Of a stretch of DNA of 64,000 nt, positions 35,945-47,725 are shown piece after piece. Source of the DNA: Phallusia mammillata (lineage: Eukaryota > Chordata > Ascidiacea > Phlebobranchia > Ascidiidae); assembly GCA_003260075.1 (NCBI GenBank), contig QLIY01000116.1, positions 124,001-188,000 on the forward strand, in the 5' to 3' direction. A model generated the notes under the pieces. The model had not been told where the DNA came from. It did not search any database and worked only from the letters and a program-made list of their open reading frames with translations. Numbering within the stretch: the stretch's first letter is position 1; each line of letters opens with the position of its first letter. The position numbers and the translations under genes were made by a program.

Positions 35945-38900
35945 GCCCGACGAGCTCTAATGGGCGCAGACGCGGGGCCTTCTTACGTAAAACGACTATT
36001 CGCGTCGTATTAGATCATATCGGGTCGTCGGACGCTTGGAACCCAGCATTGTGGGCGCACACCTAGCCGCCTGTCATCAATGTTATTATTGTTTTCGGGT
36101 GCGACACGCGCAAAGCAGCATGTCCAGCAACAGAATATGTCGGGTTTTCTACATGTGACGTTGTGCTGTGTAAGTGCATTCGCTTTTGGCCACGGCTTTG
36201 GTGTGGCTTGTTGGCAGCCAAGGAACATGACATGCAATGATCGACCGCCACTTATGGTAGCGTCTTTCGGCGAAAAGCGACAATGTCACCTGGTTGTGTT
36301 TTCCAATTTTATCAGCTACCCCACTTAAAACGCACACGTTTTTTTTCAAGTCTCCCCGTCGGTCTTCAAAAGGTCAACATCTTGACAAAACAGCGTTTGT
36401 TTAGTGCCCAGCAAGGACATGCATTTTTGAGAAGCAATTCCATATTTTTTAGTTTATTTCCTTGTAGTATTGAATTCTGTAATATTTAAATGTGGAACTA
36501 GCATTTGTTTCAAATTAAACTTCCTTCATCTAATTATAAAAATGCTAGGTTAAATACGCTTGCGGCTTTCTACGTGGCATCTTTGTTTCTCCGCCAAAGG
36601 AAATTACACATTTAAGAACCCATTATATTGCAAACCCGAAATTTAAATTCGGTTGTTAAGATTTGTCATTAAAGTCTAGAGACCGCCATATAAAAAAAAA
36701 ACAGACAATTATGTCTTGAAATTAACGGTGACACCACAAAGGGGTAACTGATGTATCGAAATACATTTAGCGCAACCTTTTTATTAGATTTTTTACTTCG
36801 TTGTGTGTAACGGTATACGACTACAACACAAATTGGTTGACAAATTATTTTGGACCAAAATCACAAGGATTAAAAGCCATAGACACTGATTCGAACTCCC
36901 GAAATAACTCTGCTCTTGAGCTTATCAACGCATCGCCCGAATTATAATATCAACTATCATAAAGCGAATAGTTTTTCGCTTACGGTGACAATATTTGCTC
37001 TTGATAACCTATTACCCCAGCTGCTTAATAACGTCAAGCCACTTCGCGACAAAAATTCCTCCCTTCGGGGCCACCTGGGTCGCATTGACCCCGATGAGCC
37101 AATAACTGGTATCAGGGCTTTTGTCTGAAGTGATGCCTCTTTAAACATTGTGGTATTTTCCCAGCCAGGATTGCAGGTCTCCTGTAAGCGACCAAGTTTA
37201 TTATTTTGCGATACTTGATCTCGTAAATCTGGTAAAAGTTGGGTTTCTGACACCTTTTATGACAGGATCAAAACGGGATTATCCGTCTCTGGAGGGGCAT
37301 TTGAAATCTGCGACAGCTGACAAACGGGTTGACAGACATCCTTAAAAGAGAAATCAATGCAATTGAATAAAATAGCGATGAATCATAAGTTATTAAAGGT
37401 GCTGATATTTGCAGTCTGCCGGTATGACATTAATTTAACAAACCAGAGACATTTTAATTGCAAGGCGAGTTTAATACTCTTTGAAGTTTATTTTACCAGT
37501 TCATTGGTCTGTTTCAGTCCAGCACTTGGTTTAACCACGCCCCCTCTACCCACGCACCACACCCACTTAATTTAAACGTCACTGAACACATGGCATCAAA
37601 TTTTATGAATGACGCAAGTTTATTGCATGATGTCTCATACGACGTAAAATCTCACACGAAAATCAATGAAAAATTGTGCGGAGAAAATCTAGTCCAGTTA
37701 TTTGCGAAAAGGGAAAACCACTTGAAGAAACCGTCAGTGCTAAAAACGTTTTTTTTTGCGGGGTACGCGGAATTCCTGGCATTCGTGGTTGGTTAAGTGG
37801 TCTTCAAGCACTGTCGTGTGTCATCAGCGGATGACAACTGGAAACAGGCAGCTCACACGAGCCAAAAAATCCACATATGGACAGGGTGATTCATGGGTGA
37901 AAGTTGATTCAAGAGACGAGCGTATTATGTCAAACACGAAAAACAAATACGATTTTAAGGCAATAAATTAAGGGTTCTCGCACCAAATTAAGGTTTGCAG
38001 TAAACGTTATGTTTGTTCATGTACTTTCCGACAGTTTCGAATTTCGCAACATAGTAATCGATTGGTGTTTAATTTTCGGCAGTTAGGGGCCCGTGGGTGA
38101 AGTTTCGCGCCTGTTCGATCCATCAATCACAATTTACTTGCCTTAAATTGAAAGCTGCTCACGCGAGGCCTGTTATCGGTGGGTTTCAGTTCAGGCCGCA
38201 GTATCAAGCGTAGTTGGAATTCTTGAGCCGCAAAAAAACGGTGCAAAACAATTCCGCAGCACTCCTAGGGTCACGTGAACAGAGGGGAGGGGGTGCAATT
38301 TGTCAATTACGGCGCCCATAATTTGTGGGACGCAAACACACGACCAGAGAAAGTGGCGAAAGTGAGAATCCGATATCCTGTGTGACTCGGGCGCACACCC
38401 TCACAATTCCGCCCAGTTCTAATCCGAGTAGCAGGATTGTGACGTCGTGATGGCGTCACAGTGGCAACATCGTGGAGATTCGATTACCCACCATATCCAG
38501 GTGTGAGCGAATCGTTCAATATTCGACCTTATATTTTACGTTGTGAAGTTCTTCAGTGAGATATATGACTTACAATAACAGGTGATGATGCAAAATAGGT
38601 CGTTTTGACAGCATATATGTGGGTCATTTGGAAACAAAAATGGAAACAGATATTTGAAAAATATATGCACGAATATTTGTTGGTGAATAAACTCTTCCGG
38701 TTATGGATTATTAATAGTTTTCATTACTGGTTGACCGTAATTGCGTTAATGTAAAGTTCGTCACGTACTGACATTTGTCCGTTCTTATGTGATATTTGTT
38801 GTTGAATTTCCCCCTAAAATAGCGTGAAAACCCTTAAAATGGGCCTGAAATTGATACATTTTTTTCACATTTGGCCGGACATCCAACTTCCCAAGGCTTA

Positions 38901-41900
38901 ACCCCAAGTCTATTTAGATCGCAGTTGGGTCAAAACTTGGGCAAATTTCCAGGTCGTTATAAAATTGCTTAGGCTGGGTCCCAATCGGCTTTGGGGCAAT
39001 TTATGTCCCACCTCATAGAAATCGGCCCCTCCCACCAATTACCCCACTGCTTTTACCCAGTTGTCAAACAACCCAGCTATAATTGTGGGGCGATAGCGTG
39101 ATTTCGAGCACCCACGGTCAGGACATTTTGCTGTTTATCGCAACTGGGTAAAGTTTATTTCCCTATAATCTGCCAGTATAGGGTTTGTTTACCCACCAAA
39201 CATTGCTTCATTCTTCAGGGTCATCAACCTCAGTTTAGGCCTAGTGGGGAAGTGATATTTACAAAACGAAAAATTACTCGTGCGTTTTAGAAATTTATTA
39301 TTAAACTTCGCCTGTCAGGCATAACAAGTCGTCCTTTTTATATGAAAGTTTAAAAGAGGACCAATTCCTTCGTATTTAAAATGTACAAATTTATGTGCAC
39401 TTTAAATGGTAAGTTACAGTTTTGTGTTTTAAAAAAAAAACGCAGCCATATAGTATCGGCAGCTTGTGTCTTGAAGTTGTTTTCGATGTGATCCACTTGT
39501 TTTTGTGACAATTACGCTATGTGCACGTAAGCGTTACTGACTACCAGTGCTAAAATTGGAGCCACACCTTATCAGAGGAAAATTCTAATAATTTTTGTAA
39601 ATTATGGAAAAATAAATATTTGACTGTACACAACACCTAAAAATGTTTCTCGTAATTTTTTTTTGAGAATGATCCATAATATTTTGTTGAAATGAGAACG
39701 GCACATGTCTGCACGAAGCAACGCCATATTGGGTGATATTGCCATCCGATTTTAACACAACCGGAAAATCAAATTATTATCAATTGGTTTTGCTGACTTT
39801 TACCGCAACCCCAGCTGGCAAGAGGAACGTATTGCTATCTGCATTATTCTATCCAGTTGATCAAATGGCGTTATCGACAGTTCAGCACATTTTCTGTTCG
39901 TGATGTGACGTTTTGTCATACTTTTTTGACGCCTCTGCGAAAACTAGTACGTAGCGGATATTGTAAAAATCTTTATACCCGCAAGCGCCGGATTAAGTGA
40001 TTCTATCTTGCGTGGGATTAGATTCACATAGAGATGTCGTAGAAATCGCCGCATAAGTCAACAGTAAACGTACGACATGTGACTGAAAATGGCAGGGTCC
40101 AGGTATGCTTAATGCCAACCGCCTTGACTATATCTCCGGCGACTGTCACGAATTTGGCAGGATGTTTTTCGTTGATCGGGCAAAGATGCCCAGTCTTTAA
40201 GAGGGCACTCTCACGCAAGGCTTCGGCACGCCGGTCTACTGGATAACAATTAGAGCTTGACCACAATGACTGGCTTAAAACTTCAAGTAGAATGCGAATT
40301 TCCAATGTAAATTTTAAATTGGAATAAATATGCTTCCACACCTAATAAAATTCAGCTACTGATGCCAAACCTCCCTTTAAAATGTTTTTCGCCTATATGT
40401 CATTTGGCCCAATCAAAAGCCTTTAGAATGTCAAGATGCGTTTCTTTAAACCTGATCTAATTCATCACATATTGTGTAGCTATACGTTAAATCTATTTTA
40501 CAATGTTTATCCACAAGCTACTTCCGGTGAGTCAACTTCCTAAACTGTGCGTCTGTTAAAAGCAAGTTGATATTTTGATTTTTTGTTGTGTGTTTTTTTT
40601 GTGAGATACACAGATTATGATTCACTGCTGAACATTTTTAACGACTTGGCGAACGGAAACGTTTTGTTGCGAAAATATAACGTTTTGGTCAAATTCCGGA
40701 AATTTAATACAAATGGCTTTTTCACTGACAAGTAGGCGTTCGAACTCCAAATGGTGTTATTTTGAAGCTGTTTTGAGAAAAGGCGCCAACTGTTTTTAGT
40801 ACCCAAGAAAAAAAAACATGAAGAACAGTACTATTCAGTCTTGAGAGAAAATTTGGATATTTGTGCTGCCAACATTAATCCACACACTTGTGCGTTTTCG
40901 AGATTCGTGTTTCAAAAATGTTTTTTCCCATTGAAACCCAACACCGAATATTTGGTTTAGCCTCTTAACGCGACTTTGGCACTTTCTTTGGGACATAATT
41001 TGCTCAATAGCCGCTTTAAACTTGTAACACAAAACTGCAACTTGCGTCAAGGTTTCAAGTGGAAAGTTCCCTCTTCGGTCAAGGCATAGCGTGACTGCTT
41101 AAAACCCTCACAGCATATTACCATATACTAAAATAGAGAAAATTCCTAAAAAAATTCGCAAAATTATACAAACCAACACCCGGAGACGGTGGTCTTCTCC
41201 GACCGTTTGTGTCCTAACAACCACGAGTCAAAGCAGGTCAGAAGCTTTGATGTTCGTGTATGGTGGGACATGCCATCACTTCGTGGGCCATTAGGGCTAA
41301 TAAGATGGCGCCTGGAACATGACGCCTTTAGTCGGCTGTTTATAGGGCAACAATGCGGTTCCCTATACGTCGGGGGCTTTTTTGGGAACGCATTCTACGC
41401 AAATAGTGTCCGGGGCAGACAGGGGATCATCGATATGTTTTTACGTATTTCTGGCCTGTTTTCGTAGCTAAAAATTCGCTTGAAATCACCTGCGTCACTA
41501 TAATAGACGCATCTTTTCGGTCAAGTGCATTTATTGCTGGAATAAGAAGGTCAGATCTCATCCAGCATGGTAAACATCAACTTAGCCTTACAATGTCGTG
41601 TTAGTTTGGGATTGGGTGTATTATAAGTCGTGCATATGCTTGCCTTTTCACTATTTTTGTAGCTCTAATGTCATCAATAATCATGTTACACGATTTTTAT
41701 GGTCCATCGGTCGCCTCTGGAAAAAACGTGCTTCGTTCGTAATCGTTATGGAACTTCTGACGATTCGTCTTACCTTTCTATAAATCCTTGGAGCTTTGGA
41801 TGAAATACTTTAACCCAGCTCAGGTAATTTGTCAGACAAACTCACGCGTAAACAATTTCGTGACGTCATGTGTTGTGTTAGGGTGTTGCTGTTTGTCTTA

Positions 41901-44900
41901 GGATCTGGCTAATGGTTTACTGTTTATAAATCACGGAGCCAAGGCAAGTGCTGAAAATAGCCGAAGAAACCCGAAATGCGCTGGTAATCATTTATTATCC
42001 GAAAGAACAGCTCGAACTCCTAAACTCCTGAAAATCAACACAAAGTCTCAATCTAAAAATAATTTTATTTAGTTTAACTATACTTATACCTAATTATCTT
42101 AACCTCCAAATTATGCTTGCAAATTTTTGAACAAAGAAAAGAACAAAATAAATAAGTGGTTTATACATTTTTTATAATTATAAATTTTATGTGTTGATTG
42201 TAATTGTATTTAAGCACCTCCTGAGTAGCAATTTTTTTCACATTTATATTGAAGTTGTATGTAGGCTTTAGCATCTTAACAATTCATTGTCTTTTGTCTC
42301 AATACTACAAAAAAGGCAGTGTGAACTATAAACAACAAGAATGTCAAGTGCATATCTCCGAACACATTGCGGGTCTTTTTCTCACCCTAAAATCCACAAA
42401 AGTTTCGTCATTTTCCGCCAAATATAAAACGCGGTATGTTGCTGTTTTTTCAATGCGATATATTGCGGGCAGTTCTAAACAAGGCTCTATTGATTTCATT
42501 GGTTGTCTGCTACACCTTGGCCGACTCTGTCTCCGCAAGATTAGGTGAGTTTCAATGAGTCGGAACCACGTCTATTCGCGTTAATGCTCGTTAAACAAAA
42601 CAAGTTTTTCGGCATGCAATTACGGTGTTAACAGGTTGAGCCCTAAAACAACTCGCCCGGCACGAGCCGTTGCTGTTTTGCTCTTTGCTAATGGCCGTGG
42701 TTAGACATAGCAAAACCTTTAGCTTTTGATCTGTTGTCAGGTGTTGGATGTTTAGGTTTTGTGTTTCTTAGGGAGAATCGGGTTGCAGCGAAGGTTACCG
42801 GAGACAAGCGATCGGTTTTCCTGCGAACTGACTAAGGGTTAAAACAGGCTGAATTCCAAGAAGATCGGTAGGTAACGCAAACACCTTATCTGTAAGGATG
42901 GTTCCTTGGAAACTTTGTTTCAGTTTCAGAAACCCTAAAAAATATTCTGTAATTTATTTTGATTTCACAGGCAAATTGTTTCAATCCAAATCATCCAAAA
43001 ATATTTATCTGACTGAAGTAGTTCATGTGAGTGATGCTGTGCCATTTTATGGTTCGACTATATCATACTTGTAAATCGGGCGGGGCTTTTCGGCTCTGGG
43101 TCGGGTACAGTTTTGGCCTTAAGTTTGATTTTTTGCATTGTCTCAAGTTTCGATCAAATCGGGTTCGGTCGGGTCTCTGGTCCTAATTTCGGGTATTTTA
43201 CCGCACCGTGCTATACCATCAGACTGTTAATACCTAAATTTGTCTTAATAAAATCATAATCGGTTTGAACGATGAAGGTCAAACATGTAGCACAGTAAAA
43301 TTAATCAGTGCAACTTTAACCAACGGCTGTCTTATTTGCTGCATGGGCAGCTGTTTGATAGTATTTCGCTACAGACAAAAAAGCGATCGACAATTAGCGT
43401 GAAACCTCACGATAATTCATTGTTGCAGAAGACCACCCAAGTTTTAATCAAATGAATTACTCAGTTAGTAAAAAAACATCTATGACCATATTTACAACTT
43501 AAAACATAATACATTTTAATTTCTTTTGAACTGAATTTTAAGCCTAACAGTAGAAAGATAATCGGATTAGAAAACGAAACCGGTCAGACCGCTTCCTGGT
43601 AAACACGTTCACACCGACGAGTATTCCCTTGATGATTGGACAAAAACATATACGTTTTCAATCAATAACGATTATGAAAAAACAAAACTGGTTAAGAACT
43701 CCGTGAATCAGTTTGATAATCCAAAGAATTAAAATTTATTGAATGATCTGCCATTTTTTGCATGGGTAAAGTGCATTTATTTTGTTTTTATTTAATACGT
43801 GGTTTGATAGTTGACTTGTTGTAATAAGACTTTCTGCTATTTTGCGCTACTTTAACATTGTTTAAATTGTGTGGACTTATACTTTATTTTTCTTCGGTTT
43901 ACGCTACATTTGAGTGAGACTTTGGCAAAAGAAACGCACGGTAGAGAGCAAGATGTGACGACAGAAGCAACAAATTTGCGATTACCGCGCGCAAGCATTT
44001 AATCTGTCGTTTAGGCAATAAAATAATACCATTCATAAAAAAAATACAGAATCGTTTGTTGAATTGTAATATTTTAGATATACTTGTGTAGTAGGAGACA
44101 ACAATAAATTTTTGGGACATTTTCCCTTTTAAAAGCCTGACTCAGGAAACGAATATAATAAAACGCAGCATGGTTTTATTAAACAAGACAAAACCGGTTT
44201 TTATCAAGTATATTCTAGTTTCTATTAACAACGCTTCTCCTATACCCCTGCTGCTACCACAAAGACACGTTGTAACCTTGATCTCTTGTTTTACAACAGG
44301 AGTCATGTCTGGACACACACAACGGTAGCGTAGCAAAGTCACGATAATCGCCATAAGAGGGATGTCAGCCTTGTTGGACAGCAGCACATGTGTGTGGGTG
44401 ACCATTGTGTACAAGAGTACCCAAAACGTACCGCGTACAGGCCTTTGCCCATGACATAGACGACCACACGCACAGCAAAGTTCGACCAGTGAGGTATAGT
44501 GCAGAATAGCATAATTTAACCTTCGCTTTGAATTCGGTCACGTTTGTTTGTGTGGCATGGCTCATCTTGGGTTGGTCTCACTTTTCTTCTGACCCGATGA
44601 TGACGTAACTTTGTCCTACTGCTCAATTTTTCGCCCACCGTCGATTTGATTCGAGGAAATCTATAACCGAGAATAGCATTTTGACGAGAATAGCAAAATT
44701 TAGTATGACGATCTGGCAATTACTAAAAATTGGTTAAAACGAACATATCTTGTATATTTACATTGACTAAACGTTTTCTTAAACCACGGGAATAAGTTCT
44801 GCGATACTTATGTAGATCGTATGGTTAATTAATAAAATACAACCGCTGAACCAGGATTTCAAATACAAAAGTACTTGAAAACATAATCAACAAAACTGGC

Positions 44901-45721
44901 GCAGTTATAAATACGTTAGAAATCATTTTCTTAACCTTGATTTAGTGGCGTTGTTTTAAGATGCTGTTGGCGTAATGGTACATAGCGCCGATACACGATT
45001 GCTGTTTGTCTTATAGGCTATAGCCAGGCGAAGAATTTTTTTGGAAATATCGTGAAAAAATCGGGTCGTACCGAATGTGCGACATACCGAATCCGCCATT
45101 TTAACGACGGTTTCGACGTAATTTGGTAGGCTTGTGTTTAGAAGAATTTAGAACAAAAATTTTAAAATATATAAGTAAAAGCGTCAAATATACTGGGCAT
45201 GACTAATTTAGCACGCCTAACTAGAGCAACCATGAATCAAGGAGAACTAACGATAACGAAAAAAATATAAGCCAACGCTTTTGCTATTATTTTATGTTGT
45301 TCAACCGATATGGGTCCATTAATGGTATTGGGCACTGCAAATTGTAACAAAACAAAAACATCTACAATTTGTTTGACGCATCTGATTGCCAGTGTAGTAA
45401 AATATAAGTTTGTCAAACGTTGATAATAAAATAATAAAAATTGTCGCGGTAAAAACACGGACAAAAACCTATCCAGGTCGGGAACCATCATACTATTGTA
45501 GGCTACAAATTTAAGGGGTCGCAGAAAGCTGTACCAATTTTGCAGAAAGTACTGCATACACTGGCGTAGAGTACCGCACACCCCCGGCCTTGACCTTTGT
45601 ATAACGTCGCAATGTCATTTTTCTTCAAGTTACGTCGTTTTTTTAAACGTTTCCAGCTAAGCGCAAACGCGCTTGTAGTGACGCCATTGATCGAACAAAC
45701 GTCGGGCTAAAGCTCGTCAAA

Positions 45722-45879
45722 GGTATTGGTGTTTGGACGTGTAAAGTAGACTCCGAGTACCGGTAGGTTGTTTTTAGTTTTCGCTCGAATTAGGGGGGGG
45801 GGAAACGGTATTGGTGTTTGGACGTGTAAAGTAGTAGACTCCGAGTACCGGTAGGTTGTTTTTAGTTTTCGCTCGAATT
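45722..45879. repeat. About 70-bp copies joined by ten G (junction 7)
   Basis: Bases from 45722 to 45791 recur from 45807 to about 45879, with a 3-bp GTA insertion in the second copy. The G run is 45793-45802. Non-coding. Confidence 0.75.
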
Positions 45880-45939
45880 CGGCGTTTCAATAAATAAAAC
45901 AAACGTATTTTTTGCACTGTTTATCATATTATCCGTGAA

Positions 45940-46002
45940 GGGTCGCGAAAAATTTAACGAGTTAAAAAAGGGGTCGCGATCAAAAAAGTTGGGGAAACCC
46001 TG
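45940..46002. mobile_element. Possible right end of a hAT-type element
   Basis: AGGGGTCGCGATCAAAAAAG followed by TTGGGGAAACCCTG resembles the terminal sequence of hAT elements, whose ends often read CAGGGTTTCCCCAAC on the other strand. I could not find the matching left end or target duplication, so the call is tentative. Confidence 0.3.
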
Positions 46003-46589
46003 TGCTAGATTATTGAAACCCGGAATACACTGCAAACCACCTTAGTGAACATTAACCTGTAAACGCTATTCGAAGTAATTCTGCCAAACAGACTATGGGA
46101 ATCGCCCAGCAAAGAGCTATAGCCTATAGGCTACTACTAAACTGCTGACCAAAGGCTTTCAAGACGTATCATGTATCGAAAAGGTAGAATAGTCAGGTCG
46201 GAAAAGGTACGATTTTAATCAGCCAAACCATTAGTAATTGGGGCTTATTAGGGACATCATCGATGTGTTGAGTCAAACATGCTTCTATTTTAGTTAAAAA
46301 TCAAACCTCATTATTTTGCTTTTAGTTATACTACAGCGCCACCTTGCGGATAATTATTTTAAACGTTTTGCAGCAAAAATGTAAAGTTGAGTAGTTCACT
46401 GACAGAATTGTTACGTAACGATGAAGACTGTAAAATACGGGATTAGCTTACCCTGTTTAGTTATGTAATATGTATTTAAGTTACACAGCTTTAAACAGCT
46501 TTATTTAACAATATGCTTGTTTTTTGTTTGTTTTTTTATTGTATTTTTCGACAATCAGGTGGCAGTCCGAGAACTGAAAATTGCCCTTT

Positions 46590-46693
46590 GTCGTTCACGG
46601 GATTCGAACCCAGGATACTTCCGGGGACGAAACCCGATCAGGTTTTTTGTTTATGGGTCAGACGCGCCAGGCCATTCGGCCAAGTTCCCGCCC
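46590..46693 (-). mobile_element. tRNA-derived SINE or tRNA pseudogene
   Basis: On the minus strand it has an A-box-like TGGCCGAATGG and a perfect B box GGTTCGAATCC, about 75 nt apart. The D-arm side and the GCGCGTCTGACCCAT stretch recall a tRNA with a CAT anticodon. The anticodon and acceptor stems do not pair properly, so it is not a functional tRNA. A related head occurs at 16781-16822, so this is a dispersed family. Confidence 0.55.
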
Positions 46694-47178
46694 CACTATG
46701 CCTGTTTTCAAATATTTTTTTGCAAAAGCAAAAGGTAAGCTATTTCGAGTATTCTGATAACGTTTCATGCACAGTTTATTTACAATGGAAGTTTACATGA
46801 TTGTTACAACATAAATACTACATAGACTATGTTGCGATTTATGTAGTATCTATGATTACAAGTAAAAAAGCTGCGATTTCAAATCTGACGTCATGCCGTG
46901 AAGTACCGTCACGTGTTTTTATCACGTCCCTAATCGTTGTGAAATTATCGATTGACGGAACAAAATAGAGTTTCGGGTCAAAGTTGAAGCAGTTTTGTGA
47001 ACGGTCGCTGAGCTAAGAGTCAGACTCAGGTGTTTGTGATTCAACTATGGCGAAATTGTCGCATGTTGCGTTTTCATATTGTTAAATAGGATCTGGTACA
47101 CGCGAAATAGAACGTTACCTGTCAGTCCTTTTTCCTCAAAGCGTTACTACTAGAACTGTTGATACTGGCGTCGTTGCC

Positions 47179-47184
47179 TATAAA
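47179..47184 (+). promoter_or_regulatory. TATA-like box, candidate dynamin promoter
   Basis: TATAAA in a GC-richer setting about 480 bp upstream of the acceptor that precedes the dynamin ATG. A first non-coding exon starting near 47210 would fit, but no donor was fixed. Confidence 0.3.
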
Positions 47185-47661
47185 TGGTTTTCCCGCACAT
47201 TATTTAACTCCAGAGCGATCAGCGCAGTTTTAAACGTTTAGCGTGCAGTCACATATTTACAGCTATATTATAGTCAGGAAATGGAATTTAATGGTTTAGG
47301 TTAAACATTTTAATTGGTTCTTACTTCTTACTGTGTTGGTGTTTGTGAAAACCTTGACTGAAAAAAATGTTTAACATATTTTGATGGTCCACAATTCACA
47401 GAATGTGGACATAGTGTTTATTGCTGTCAAGTGTTAAGTTAATAATTATGTCATAAAAATAGAATTGAACCACATTTCCAGGTTTAGGCAATTAGATTTA
47501 GAATCAACAAATTTTACGAAACAATTCAAACATGTAAACTGTGAGATTTTTGGATAAACTTAAATTTTGGTGGCAAACTGACTGTCTTGACAACAATTAA
47601 ATCAAGATGAAGCCTATTGAAGCATAAGGTTTAAGTGATTGTTTTTGATAAATCTTTTCAG

Positions 47662-47725
47662 AGTGTTATTTGTAAACCAGGCTAGCACAAATATTTTAAC
47701 AAGGAACAAAGACAAAACTACCAAG
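47662..47725 (+). other. Dynamin 5' UTR after a strong acceptor
   Basis: TTGATAAATCTTTTCAG ends at 47661 and the 64 bases after it lead to the dynamin ATG. The acceptor shows that the leader is spliced, either to an upstream non-coding exon or, as is common in tunicates, to a trans-spliced leader. Confidence 0.5.

Larger units (their letters stand above)
35945..47661. other. Gene-poor interval with repeat fragments
   Basis: No open frame here shows recognisable similarity or convincing splicing. Visible content: a Gln/Pro-free low-complexity AT background, an unusual block at 38870-39190 with repeated CAACTGGG/CCCAGTTG-like words, a GC-rich block at 41175-41420, GGGTCGGG-type sequence at 43070-43200, a possible hAT end at 45940-46002, a G-linked duplication at 45722, and a tRNA-derived SINE at 46590. 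The dynamin promoter probably lies in the last 600 bp. Confidence 0.5.

Noticed and set aside
36010..36349. Overlapping open frames on both strands upstream of the microseminoprotein-like gene
   Set aside because: Several frames on both strands are open at once, which reflects locally few stop codons. None shows a domain or clear signal of coding.
45237..45581. 114-residue minus-strand open frame
   Set aside because: Hydrophobic, unrecognised, with no splice or promoter context. It looks like a chance frame in AT-rich DNA.
46590..46693. Functional tRNA gene
   Set aside because: The A and B boxes are good, but the acceptor and anticodon stems do not pair and the box spacing is long.
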